Of a stretch of DNA of 53,220 nt, positions 8,280 to 16,411 are shown piece by piece. The stretch's first letter is position 1. Each line of letters opens with the position of its first letter. The notes under the pieces were generated by a model. It made no database searches. It saw nothing but the letters and a program-made list of their open reading frames with translations, and was not told the DNA's origin. The stretch comes from a virus, in the IMG/VR virus record IMGVR_UViG_3300035670_000282, positions 1 through 53,220 of that record; one strand, written 5' to 3'. Both the position numbers and the translations under genes were made by a program.

Positions 8280-10076
8280 TTACCAAGTAGTAAGAGGACT
8301 TCTAACCCAAGTATCAGTAGCTATACATACATAGATATAATTAGCATCCCATGTAATAGTACCAGCTATTCCTGTAGATGTAGCACTAGCAGGAGGATTA
8401 CTTGTGTGTAAAGTATCAAATAAGGTTTTCTCTTCAGCAGTTAAATGCTGGTATCCATCTACATTTAAACCAGATAGATTATTATGGCTTGGAATATCTA
8501 TAGCTGCAAATGCATGATCAAAAGCAGATCTAATGTTAACTATTGTACCTGTATCTTCATATATAGTAACTACACCTACTAATATGCCCATACTTGTTAA
8601 TACAGGAGGTAAGTTAGTAGGAGGAGCTTCATTAGTAGCTTCAGCTAGAGTAGCATATTGGTTCTGACCATAGACTACAGCATAAGCATTAGTAGCAGTA
8701 CCAAATACAGAATATATCCATTGATTAGAATAATACTTATTACTTAAAGTAGATAAACCAGTGTCTACTAGATTATATTGAGTTGGATTAATAATAGTAG
8801 CATTAGTAGCTACCCAATTAGTACCTTTATGGTAATAGGTAAAACTAGCTCCTTCTGCTAATGCTCCATGAATAAACTCATTTAAACCAAACCAATATTT
8901 ACCAGCAGTACATGAAATACTTAAACCAGTATGTGCAACTAATGCACCTTCTGCTCTAACAAACTTTTCTGTATAGAAACTTCTTTTTCTAAATTTAGCA
9001 TTACAGTCAGTATTATCATTACTAACATTTAGTATATTAACTGTCTCTCCATTTCTATAGATAATGGCTACAGGTATTTTATCAGAGACATTAATTTCTG
9101 TTGAATCAGTAGTAGATGCCCAAATAGGAGTACCAGCATTGTAATCCAAATAAACAAATGAAGTACTCAGATCAGGAATAATTAGAGAAGTATCTTCAGC
9201 AATTGAACCAGAATATAAGACTCCAGTACCATCTGAAGTAGATCTAATATAATACTCACCACCAGTAATACTTAACTGCCCACCACCAATATAGAATACT
9301 GCCATTGGTGAAGTAAAACCAGAACTATGAAATAATCCTATTACTTCTTGTAAGTTTTTATTATTAATAGGAGAACCAATAACATTACTATTAACTACAG
9401 AGTTTAATGGTTGAGTACCAGTATGGTTGGTTCTATCTCTATCAGAATCATGGAAATGAAGAGCAGTATTTAATTCACTAGTTAATGCATCTGCATCTGT
9501 AATAGTAATATTATTAACCTGAGCTGCTTCTTCTATACCATTTAATTTGGTTTCTAATTCAGTAGTAAAAGATGCTGTAGTATTACTAAGAGTTAAAGAA
9601 TAACCTTGAACAGTAGAATTAATATTACTTGTATAAAGTAAATTTGCAGTATCTATATTATCTAATTGGGTTTTATACTCAGTAGTAAATGAAGCAGTAG
9701 TATTATAAAGAATACTATTATAAGGCTGTACTAAGTTAAATTCTGTATTTTCAGGATTACCTATATTAGCTACATATAAGATATTGGGTTGATCTAAACC
9801 AATAACATCAGAAGCTTCTACTACCACATCATCTAAAGTAAAATGAATAGTAGTATCTTCTTCATGTGACTTACTAGCATATCTAGCATCACCTCTAGTA
9901 ATATTTAAATACTGAGGATGATCATCTGAACCAAGATTAATAGCTAAACTATGGTCTGCAATATAATTACCTAATGGAGGACCATCAGATAGTGTTTGAA
10001 CAATAATATCGCTAGTATCAGATACAGGAATAGTTACTTCATCAGATCCAATATCAGTAATAGTAACTGTAGTCAT
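8280..10076 (-). CDS. tail fibre protein with repeated shaft segments
   Basis: The 598-residue product has fibre-like features: an N-terminal beta-rich piece with DHSLAINLGSDDHPQYLN and RGDARYASKSHEEDTTIHF, the repeated unit NTTASFTTE near residues 125 and 165, and HDSDRDRTNHTGTQ near residue 210. These His/Asp-rich linkers occur in trimeric phage fibres and appendages. The C-terminal half is Tyr/Thr/Gly-rich and probably receptor-facing. The gene is followed immediately by the portal gene and preceded by a small beta-rich protein gene. Confidence 0.82.
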   Translation of the reverse strand: MTTVTITDIGSDEVTIPVSDTSDIIVQTLSDGPPLGNYIADHSLAINLGSDDHPQYLNITRGDARYASKSHEEDTTIHFTLDDVVVEASDVIGLDQPNILYVANIGNPENTEFNLVQPYNSILYNTTASFTTEYKTQLDNIDTANLLYTSNINSTVQGYSLTLSNTTASFTTELETKLNGIEEAAQVNNITITDADALTSELNTALHFHDSDRDRTNHTGTQPLNSVVNSNVIGSPINNKNLQEVIGLFHSSGFTSPMAVFYIGGGQLSITGGEYYIRSTSDGTGVLYSGSIAEDTSLIIPDLSTSFVYLDYNAGTPIWASTTDSTEINVSDKIPVAIIYRNGETVNILNVSNDNTDCNAKFRKRSFYTEKFVRAEGALVAHTGLSISCTAGKYWFGLNEFIHGALAEGASFTYYHKGTNWVATNATIINPTQYNLVDTGLSTLSNKYYSNQWIYSVFGTATNAYAVVYGQNQYATLAEATNEAPPTNLPPVLTSMGILVGVVTIYEDTGTIVNIRSAFDHAFAAIDIPSHNNLSGLNVDGYQHLTAEEKTLFDTLHTSNPPASATSTGIAGTITWDANYIYVCIATDTWVRSPLTTW

Positions 10077-10415
10077 TTACTTTAAATCCTTAAAACAAGT
10101 AACCTTACCTACATTGGCTAAACCAGTTCTAATAAGAGTAGTAGTCTCTCCATCTAGTACTCTCTTAATAGTTACATAATATTGCCCTGGAGGTATATTA
10201 ACTGACTCTTGAGAGGTTACTGGAATATAAGCAATACCATTAGCAGAATCAGTAGATAAAGCTACAGTAATAGATTTATTAAGTACTGGATCAACTGCTT
10301 CAGATTTAGCTAGAGTTAAAGTTAGTACAGCACCAGTAATATTAATTATTGGATTATGTCTAATCTTAACTTTAAAGCTATCTCCCTGCACAAAGTCTTT
10401 AATTGGTTTGATCAT
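10077..10415 (-). CDS. small beta-rich tail-associated protein
   Basis: The 112-residue product begins MIKPIKDFVQGDSFKVKI and continues with alternating hydrophobic strands (ITGAVLTLTLAKSE, NIPPGQYYVTIKRVLDGETT). This resembles the beta-sandwich N-terminal domains of phage baseplate and fibre-anchoring proteins (BppU-N-like). Its stop directly abuts the fibre gene start. A role in fibre attachment is inferred from the fold-like pattern and from adjacency. Confidence 0.68.
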   Translation of the reverse strand: MIKPIKDFVQGDSFKVKIRHNPIINITGAVLTLTLAKSEAVDPVLNKSITVALSTDSANGIAYIPVTSQESVNIPPGQYYVTIKRVLDGETTTLIRTGLANVGKVTCFKDLK

Positions 10416-10446
10416 GTAAGCCTCTGAGAGCGTCTGTGAGAGGACT

Positions 10447-10602
10447 TCAGCCCTTCACCTTACCTAGCCTAGGGTTCTTCTTCTTTGCAGCCTTAGAGGC
10501 GTTTCTGGAGCTTGCAGCGAGTATTGCATTAGCTGACTCTTTACTTACACCTTGCTTCTTCTGAATGTCTTTACTTACAGCTTTAAAACCAGGATGCTTC
10601 AT
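10447..10602 (-). CDS. small basic conserved phage protein, 51 aa
   Basis: ATG at 10602 to TGA at 10447 encodes 51 residues starting MKHPGFKAVSKDIQKKQGVS and ending KKKNPRLGKVKG. It is very rich in Lys, Ala and Ser and looks like one amphipathic helix pair with a basic tail. Short proteins of this MKHPGFKAV...NPRL type recur in podoviruses near lysis and tail genes, without a known role. It begins two bases after the stop of the holin-like gene, so it is part of the lysis operon. Confidence 0.8.
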   Translation of the reverse strand: MKHPGFKAVSKDIQKKQGVSKESANAILAASSRNASKAAKKKNPRLGKVKG

Positions 10603-10603
10603 A

Positions 10604-10987
10604 TCAATGTTCCCATGTCTTATTCTTAGATTTTTCTAAGTGTCTAGATGCCATCCAACCAGGAGCAGCACCAAATGTAGCACCTACAGCTAATTCACCT
10701 ACAGTACCCATAGAAAGTAACTGCTGCATAAGATCTATATTAAATAAACCAAATACAAATAAACCAAAAGAACCAATAGGTCTAGCTAGTGCTACTAATG
10801 CAGTAATAATCTTTACAAAAGCATCTGCATAAGGAGTAGTAGTCTGTTGAGCTAAAGCTGTTAATAGGTCATTTCTAATCTGTTCTTTATCTACTTCTAA
10901 TTGGTTCTTCTTATCTTTATCTTCTACATACTCAGAACCAACTTCAATAGCTTTATTGATTAGAGGTATTAGTGCAACAATACTCAT
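10604..10987 (-). CDS. holin-like membrane protein (3TM holin family)
   Basis: The start was set at the ATG at 10987 (MSIVALIPLINKAIEVG). A strong AGGAAGG site precedes it and the codon forms an ATGA overlap with the endolysin stop. This gives 127 residues. Hydrophobic segments lie around residues 55-75 (FVKIITALVALARPIG), 75-90 and 95-115 (GELAVGATFGAAPGWMASR). The ALARPIG turn is typical of the 'holin of three TMs' family first named from gene transfer agents. It would permeabilise the inner membrane at lysis and lies directly after the endolysin. Confidence 0.8.
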   Translation of the reverse strand: MSIVALIPLINKAIEVGSEYVEDKDKKNQLEVDKEQIRNDLLTALAQQTTTPYADAFVKIITALVALARPIGSFGLFVFGLFNIDLMQQLLSMGTVGELAVGATFGAAPGWMASRHLEKSKNKTWEH

Positions 10988-11796
10988 ATACCTTCCTCTC
11001 TTGAATGTCTTAATCTCTCTGAAATCACATATCCAGCTAGTAAACCAATGATAATACAAGCAGGGATGATGATATAGCTAGGTAAACCAGATACTCCAAT
11101 AGTACCTACACCTACTGCTGCTTGTGCTGCTGTAGAGGCTACCGTAGTGCTCTGTAGGGGCTTCTTACCATCTACCCTTACCTCACCTATTGGTTTAGTG
11201 CTTTTAAGCTCTCTCAGGGCTTCTGAGAAGCTCTCAGCATATCCTGCAATTAGCTTTGCCTTGTCAGTACCATTGATTACTCTTCTAGCATTAATATAGT
11301 CTGATTTAGCATGAGTAATATATACACCTAATCTCTTAGAAGTAAACCAACCTTCAATACTACCTTTAATTAGTATTTGAGCAGATATATTAGGTTCCAT
11401 TACTTTTTCTGGATAGGATACTAGATTAATACCTAATTCTTTACCAGCTTTCTCGTAATTGTATTTATGAGTTAATTGGACATATCCTCTACCAAAGAAA
11501 CCAGTATTCCAGTAAGGAGTATTAACTGATTTAAGCTTACCTGAATGATAAGCTCTTTCTAATCTTCTAATAGCTTCTGCATCTGTTTTAGCTAGAGTTT
11601 CTCTTACAGGCTGCATAGTATGAGCAGTCTCATGGTAAGCAGTAGCTAAGATATAGGCTAATTGGTTTAATGGTTGATGAGGGTATAGTTCAAACCAAGT
11701 ATCAATAATAATATCCATACCTTCTACTTGGGTTTGAGCTAACTTACCCTTGAATATAGAAGATCTAATATTAGAGTAGAAAGCAGTTAAGTTCAT
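10984..11796 (-). CDS. membrane-anchored GH19-like endolysin
   Basis: The 270-residue product has a glycoside hydrolase 19-type core: YHETAHTMQPVRE near residues 54-66 supplies the likely catalytic Glu, and FFGRGYVQLTHKYNYEKAG near 100-118 is the family signature. It should cut peptidoglycan. After a linker there is one clear membrane segment at about 234-256 (YIIIPACIIIGLLAGYVIS) followed by a charged tail. A C-terminal anchor is unusual, since phage endolysins more often have none or an N-terminal signal-anchor. Its stop overlaps the holin start by four bases. N4 encodes its muramidase (gp61) in the same area. Confidence 0.88.
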   Translation of the reverse strand: MNLTAFYSNIRSSIFKGKLAQTQVEGMDIIIDTWFELYPHQPLNQLAYILATAYHETAHTMQPVRETLAKTDAEAIRRLERAYHSGKLKSVNTPYWNTGFFGRGYVQLTHKYNYEKAGKELGINLVSYPEKVMEPNISAQILIKGSIEGWFTSKRLGVYITHAKSDYINARRVINGTDKAKLIAGYAESFSEALRELKSTKPIGEVRVDGKKPLQSTTVASTAAQAAVGVGTIGVSGLPSYIIIPACIIIGLLAGYVISERLRHSREEGI

Positions 11797-11797
11797 A

Positions 11798-12274
11798 TTA
11801 GATTCCTATTTTTAAGGCCCATACATATCCTGCTAATGTAACTAAAGCAGAACCAAGTAATGCTACAGACCAAAGAAGTATTTTACGAATACCTGCTGTT
11901 TCTTCATCCATGTGTTCATTAAGACTCTTACTAAATTTATCCATTCTATCTAGTAATATTTTTTGATTAGTAGCTCTTTGTTCAGAAGCATTATCAATAT
12001 CTTTCTTAATAATAAGAATATCCTTTTCTACTTCTTCTATTCTCCCTTCTACTTCTTCTACATCATCAGCCATGTGATTAATAGCTACCTTTAGTGCTTT
12101 GTCATAATCATTAACCACATCATGTATCCTTTTACGGATAATCTCATATTGATCATCATGTTTTTTAGATAAATCTCTTATACATTGTCCTTGTTCACTA
12201 AGCTGATTAATAATAAAAGATAAAGATGTTTGTACTGAGGATAAATCTCCGTATGGTAGTTTTTGTTCAATCAT
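11798..12274 (-). CDS. coiled-coil protein with C-terminal membrane anchor, lysis region
   Basis: The 158-residue product has a long amphipathic helix from about residue 40 to 125 (for example VEEVEGRIEEVEKDILIIKK) and a single membrane span near the C-terminus (ILLWSVALLGSALVTLAGYV). The gene ends one base before the endolysin start. The layout resembles accessory lysis proteins such as spanin-like or antiholin-like factors, but no lipobox or signal peptide is present, so its exact role stays open. Confidence 0.7.
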   Translation of the reverse strand: MIEQKLPYGDLSSVQTSLSFIINQLSEQGQCIRDLSKKHDDQYEIIRKRIHDVVNDYDKALKVAINHMADDVEEVEGRIEEVEKDILIIKKDIDNASEQRATNQKILLDRMDKFSKSLNEHMDEETAGIRKILLWSVALLGSALVTLAGYVWALKIGI

Positions 12275-12279
12275 TCGAT

Positions 12280-12531
12280 TTACTCTGAATAATGCTTCGG
12301 TAAATGTTTCCTATTTTTTTCTGATAAATAGGAAGAATAACAATGATCTTTTTGTAAGAAGAAAATTAAGTTAACTAATTTATAAGATGTAAACCAATAA
12401 ATAGAAACATCCTTGTTTCTATATAGCCTGGCAGATAAGGTTTCATCAGCATGTCCTAATACTATAACATTAAATAGCTGATCAATAGCTATCATTAAGT
12501 TATAGAGATACTGCTTGAATGAATAGCTCAT
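12280..12531 (-). CDS. small conserved phage protein, lysis region
   Basis: The 83-residue product contains LMIAIDQLFNVIVLGHADET followed by LSARLYR and ends SYLSEKNRKHLPKHYSE. I recognise this pattern (ALDQ..N...G..DETLS.R.YR) as a recurrent short protein near lysis cassettes of many phages and prophages, with no established function. Its start lies inside the end of the preceding gene, a 32-bp overlap, which suggests translational coupling. Confidence 0.72.
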   Translation of the reverse strand: MSYSFKQYLYNLMIAIDQLFNVIVLGHADETLSARLYRNKDVSIYWFTSYKLVNLIFFLQKDHCYSSYLSEKNRKHLPKHYSE

Positions 12532-13057
12532 CTGTTTCTTGTTCAGTTAAACCAAGAGCAGTAATTAAACCAAGTACTAATTCAGAATCTCTCTTAACTT
12601 CAGTAGCATATTCCCATTCTATTTGAGCAGCTTCTTTCTGAGGAGAATTCATAGCAGCAATAGCAGCATCTACATCAGCTAATTTATTAATACCTAATAG
12701 AGCTAGTCTAGCTTGTCTCATAGATACGGTATTAGGAACTGTAGCCTTAAATGCTGCTAATTGAGCAGCAGCTTCTTGTTCTGCTTTAGTATGTAGTACA
12801 CCTTCTTCATCAGTATAATCAGAGAAAGTATCTACTACTTCCCACTGCTGTTCGTAGTGTCCCTTATCAGTAAGGATAGGAGTAACTTCTCTAGCAGTTT
12901 GAATAATGGCTATATGCTCTGGTTTAGGAGCAGAGAATACTAGCTTATATTCACTAGTAGGTACAAATGGTTTAGGAAAAGAAACATTAGGATTAGCTTC
13001 TTTAATCTGTCTTTCAGTTACTGGATATTCACCAGTAGTAGTATTTATATAGGTCAT
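12500..13057 (-). CDS. tail-fibre-assembly-like protein
   Basis: The 185-residue product starts MTYINTTTGEYPVTERQIKE. Its C-terminal half has the helical pattern VSMRQARLALLGINKLADVD and EWEYATEVKRDSELVLGLI, seen in small proteins encoded next to phage fibres, including chaperone-like and structural 'tail fibre assembly' types. An AGGAATAAATA ribosome site precedes the ATG. It follows the large fibre/tail gene directly, consistent with helping to fold or attach that product. Confidence 0.68.
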   Translation of the reverse strand: MTYINTTTGEYPVTERQIKEANPNVSFPKPFVPTSEYKLVFSAPKPEHIAIIQTAREVTPILTDKGHYEQQWEVVDTFSDYTDEEGVLHTKAEQEAAAQLAAFKATVPNTVSMRQARLALLGINKLADVDAAIAAMNSPQKEAAQIEWEYATEVKRDSELVLGLITALGLTEQETDELFIQAVSL

Positions 13058-13066
13058 TATTTATTC

Positions 13067-14986
13067 CTACGCTATAGCTAAGAAAATATATGTAGCAGTA
13101 GATACATTGATATTAGTAGCCGTGTTTTGGTTTACTATAAATCCAGAGTTATCAGGATCAATAGAGTCATCAGTAGTTACCTCAGCAGCAGTGGTGTTGA
13201 GGCTAAGGTGAGGATCGTTTGCTGCTACTATGCCTCTAGCAGTATCCCACACGAACCAATCTCCTGTAGAATCTGTTCTCTTAATCAATACAAACCTAGC
13301 ACCTGTAGAGAATCCACAATCAATAGTTTGAGTTGATCCGTTTCCTGTGTATGATCCTACTTTGCTGATGCCGGGTTTGGTGGCCCAGAGGTAGGCGACA
13401 TAAGTACCACCTGATATATTTGGGTTAGATGTTCCAACAGTAAAAACAGAACTTGTCGGCTCAGTGTCATTCCATACGGTTGATGTAGTATTTGCGGCAT
13501 CAGTAGCATTCAGAGCTATGTTTTTTGTTCCTGTCAATGCGGAATGGTATCCATTCCAGTATGCGGTACTATCCCTTCTTTTTGCGATAATCATCTCAGG
13601 CGCCACGCCCAAGTTATGATCCACCGTCCTTGCTACACCTGTGCCGGTATAGCAAACCACATCAAAGAAACCGGGAGCGCGGGCAAAACCATAAGTTACA
13701 TAGTTGGCTCCACTCCAGTTAATAAAGCCTGACGACGAAGCCTCTGTGCCAGCAACGTAACCAGTGTTTGAAAAGTCAACAATCGCGTTTGGCTGAGAGT
13801 CTTCTGCACCTGTAGCCCAAGCTTGTAGCGTTGCAGTTTTTCCTCTTAGCTTGTCAATAAATCCAAACCCAAGGAATGAGTCAAAGCTTCCTGTCCGTCG
13901 GTCTTTAGACAGCAACAAGTCTGGCGACATACTTAGATTTACAGTCGTAGCAGCACCCGTCCCCGTCCGAGCAATCGCGTTATAAACCTCCGTCCCACTC
14001 TCAGGCGGCTTGTTGGGGCGGCGGATGGCTAGGTAGATGCCAGTGGCGACCACAGGTGCCGCATCAATAAGCTGAAATCCCGTTGATGTTGGGTGTCCTT
14101 TATCTGCCCCAACTACTTCCGAATTAGAAGCATTGGCATAGAGCATTTGGTCATTACTTGTACCATTTGCAAAACCTCTCATGGTATCAAAGATATTCCA
14201 TTGTCTCGTGGAGTCAGTAGTTAATTTAGTTAATACATACTGTGGCTCCCACCCCAACTCAACTGTAGCCCTTCCAAAAGTATCCGTAGTAAAACTCCCA
14301 CACTGAATAAACCCATCCGCATCAGTGTCGTGGGCGAAGAGGTAGGCGACGTAGGTTCTACCAGATGCGTTTGTAAGATTTGAATTGCCAACTTCAAAAG
14401 TAGAACTTGTTGGGTCTGCATCGCCCAATATCCCAGTACTAGACTGTTGGTCGGCTGTCATGTTTAGATATAAAAAATTATTTTGCCATGATGATAGACT
14501 TCGATGACCAACAACCCAGTCAGTTGTACTGTGGCTGGTACATTTAACAATAATCATCCCCGGTGCAATACCAAGACTATGTGCAATCTGCCTACCCGCT
14601 ACGCCATCCCCAGTATAAGTCGCCACATCAAAAAACTTAGGTGCTTTGCGGAAGGTCCATGATGCGTAGGTATAAGTGTTTGTGCCTATTGTTGTAAATC
14701 CTGAAGATGTGAAAGATTGTAGCCCGTAGGTGGTTAAATTAGCTTGTCCACTTGTTGTGTCTGACGAAAGGTAATTTCCACCGCCTCGCGTCGTGTCGTA
14801 TAGGGCATGCGTTTCAGCAAATCGCCCCTTAATCCAAACCATCCCACCTTCACCAGCCAGATCAATCCCGTTGGTGATGGTTTGTGTACTTCCATTACCT
14901 GTATACAAATAAGTAGAAAACACATCATCTACATATAGCTGCTGGGCAGCGTTACCAGCAGTGGATTGCAATGCTTTAGCTAACAT
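13067..14986 (-). CDS. tail protein with three repeated beta domains (DUF7483-like)
   Basis: The 639-residue product is built of about three related modules of roughly 200 residues. Each has a VASYTGNG-like or YTGTGVARTVDHNLG entry strand, a PEMIIAKRRDSTAYWNGYH-like core and an end such as GRTYVAYLFAHD, GGTYVAYLWATK or ATYIFLAIA. I associate this pattern with large appendage proteins of marine and environmental phages (DUF7483-type). From about 13350 to 14950 the DNA is visibly richer in GC than the flanking fibre genes, and codons such as CCC, GCG and CGC appear, suggesting recent import. It likely binds a receptor or surface glycan. Confidence 0.82.
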   Translation of the reverse strand: MLAKALQSTAGNAAQQLYVDDVFSTYLYTGNGSTQTITNGIDLAGEGGMVWIKGRFAETHALYDTTRGGGNYLSSDTTSGQANLTTYGLQSFTSSGFTTIGTNTYTYASWTFRKAPKFFDVATYTGDGVAGRQIAHSLGIAPGMIIVKCTSHSTTDWVVGHRSLSSWQNNFLYLNMTADQQSSTGILGDADPTSSTFEVGNSNLTNASGRTYVAYLFAHDTDADGFIQCGSFTTDTFGRATVELGWEPQYVLTKLTTDSTRQWNIFDTMRGFANGTSNDQMLYANASNSEVVGADKGHPTSTGFQLIDAAPVVATGIYLAIRRPNKPPESGTEVYNAIARTGTGAATTVNLSMSPDLLLSKDRRTGSFDSFLGFGFIDKLRGKTATLQAWATGAEDSQPNAIVDFSNTGYVAGTEASSSGFINWSGANYVTYGFARAPGFFDVVCYTGTGVARTVDHNLGVAPEMIIAKRRDSTAYWNGYHSALTGTKNIALNATDAANTTSTVWNDTEPTSSVFTVGTSNPNISGGTYVAYLWATKPGISKVGSYTGNGSTQTIDCGFSTGARFVLIKRTDSTGDWFVWDTARGIVAANDPHLSLNTTAAEVTTDDSIDPDNSGFIVNQNTATNINVSTATYIFLAIA

Positions 14987-15642
14987 TAGGCATAGCTCCC
15001 TACAATTGCACCATATAGAGTTGTACTAACTTTCCAGAATACTAGAGTATCAGCAGCAGTAAGAGTAGGAGCAGCATTACCAGTAGCAGTTACCCAAGTA
15101 GTAGTAGGCCAAGTAACCGTATGACTAGCACCATTGGTTAACATAAGTACAACAGAGTTACCAGCACTCAAGCTATCAGTAAATGTAGTATCACCAGTTA
15201 AAGCAGCAGTTTGAATAGAACCATTAGCGGGATTAAGTGCAATAGAACCAGATGTAGCTAAAGTAAATACTTCTTCTGTATAACCACCATCTAAGATTAA
15301 ATTAGTAATGGTTTTATTGGTTAATGTTTGGGTAGTACTAAGAGTTACTTCTCCATCTGCTCCATTATAAACATCAAATGTAGTAGATGAACTATCGCTA
15401 AAATAAATTGTATATGTATCTACAGTACCAGGAGTTCCATTACCAGTTGTTCTGCTAATAGAATCAATACCTACACCCTGTTCACCACTAGAATAAGCAA
15501 GACTACTCCAAATAGTAGTACCATCACCTACTTTAAATTTACCAGTATCTGTTTCTAATCCCATTTCACCTTGAGAGAGAGTAGGATTATTAGTTCCCCA
15601 ATTAGCTGCTGTATCCCTTCTAAATTGAATCTTTGTTGCCAT
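14986..15642 (-). CDS. tail fibre or tropism-determinant-like protein
   Basis: The 218-residue product opens with KIQFRRDTAANWGTNNPTLS then GEMGLETDTGKFKVGDGTT, the short attachment domain found at the start of many phage fibres (Mtd-N or hyaluronidase-like). It continues with a DTYTIYFSDSSSTTFDVYNG module and a beta-rich C-terminal domain. A related DTYTVNFSD...FTVYNGAD module occurs near the end of the 671-residue fibre gene upstream, so the two genes share a building block. The ATG shares a base with the stop of the next upstream gene. Confidence 0.8.
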   Translation of the reverse strand: MATKIQFRRDTAANWGTNNPTLSQGEMGLETDTGKFKVGDGTTIWSSLAYSSGEQGVGIDSISRTTGNGTPGTVDTYTIYFSDSSSTTFDVYNGADGEVTLSTTQTLTNKTITNLILDGGYTEEVFTLATSGSIALNPANGSIQTAALTGDTTFTDSLSAGNSVVLMLTNGASHTVTWPTTTWVTATGNAAPTLTAADTLVFWKVSTTLYGAIVGSYA

Positions 15643-16085
15643 TAAATACTACTCCCACAATCTATTACAAAATCATCTGAGGTAAAAATACTAGTACTAT
15701 TTCCACCATCTATATTTTTATCTGTATTAATAACTATATCTTCTGAACCAAGTAATGATTCACCATTAAAGGTTTTAAGATTAGTACCTGATACTAATAA
15801 TTCCTGTACTGTAGTACCTACATCAGAATCTACAAGTACATTAGATCCACCATTTTGTAGAGTACCTGTAAAATTAGCTGTAGCATCAGCATAATCAGCA
15901 GTAGTAGAACTATAAGGCTGTACTGTAGTACTAACATCTGTATCTACTAATACATTACTACCACCATTCTGAAGAGTACCAGTGAAATTAGCAGTAATAT
16001 CATCATACTTAGGTATCTGTAAACTTGTAATATCCTCCCTATAGAGAATATCATTAGCTAGTTTATTTGTAGATAATAAACTCAT
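15642..16085 (-). CDS. short fibre-like protein with an internal repeat
   Basis: The 147-residue product carries two nearly identical copies of ANFTGTLQNGGSNVLVD at about residues 32-48 and 70-86, each followed by a (S/G)TTVQ segment. This is typical of repeated shaft or linker parts of trimeric fibres. The frame overlaps both neighbours by one base, so it belongs to the tight fibre operon. Receptor binding or fibre linkage is inferred. Confidence 0.72.
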   Translation of the reverse strand: MSLLSTNKLANDILYREDITSLQIPKYDDITANFTGTLQNGGSNVLVDTDVSTTVQPYSSTTADYADATANFTGTLQNGGSNVLVDSDVGTTVQELLVSGTNLKTFNGESLLGSEDIVINTDKNIDGGNSTSIFTSDDFVIDCGSSI

Positions 16086-16408
16086 TATACTACCTCAAGA
16101 ATAGATGCTACTGCTTCTACATCTCCAGTAGCTGTAGCAGTAACTGCAATTACATCATCACCTTCTAGATTAATTGGTTTATCTAGAATAATTGTATTAT
16201 TAGCTGGAATAACTAGTCCTTTAGCAATATGCCTATAGGTAGTACCACCATCTACAGTTACTTCTACAGTAATAGTAGCATTATTTGTTCCATCAATATT
16301 GCTTAGAAATAAAGCATGGATTACAGCTTTAGAAGCAGAAGGACATACATAAAGAGTAGTCCTTGTAGTACTAACTGCTATACCAGCATTCTTAAATGTA
16401 TTAGCCAT
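16085..16408 (-). CDS. small beta-sandwich structural protein
   Basis: The 107-residue product begins MANTFKNAGIAVSTTRTTLY and contains the strands ATITVEVTVDGGTTYRHIA and NNTIILDKPINLEGDDVIAV. Proteins with this layout are common between fibre and neck genes of podoviruses and are thought to be virion parts, possibly head-tail or fibre adaptors. No enzyme motif is visible. It lies three bases from the large fibre gene upstream. Confidence 0.7.
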   Translation of the reverse strand: MANTFKNAGIAVSTTRTTLYVCPSASKAVIHALFLSNIDGTNNATITVEVTVDGGTTYRHIAKGLVIPANNTIILDKPINLEGDDVIAVTATATGDVEAVASILEVV

Positions 16409-16411
16409 TGA

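Noticed and set aside
13127-14928. Several frames opposite or within the three-module tail gene
   Set aside because: All lie in other frames of one continuous gene in a GC-richer stretch that has few chance stops.
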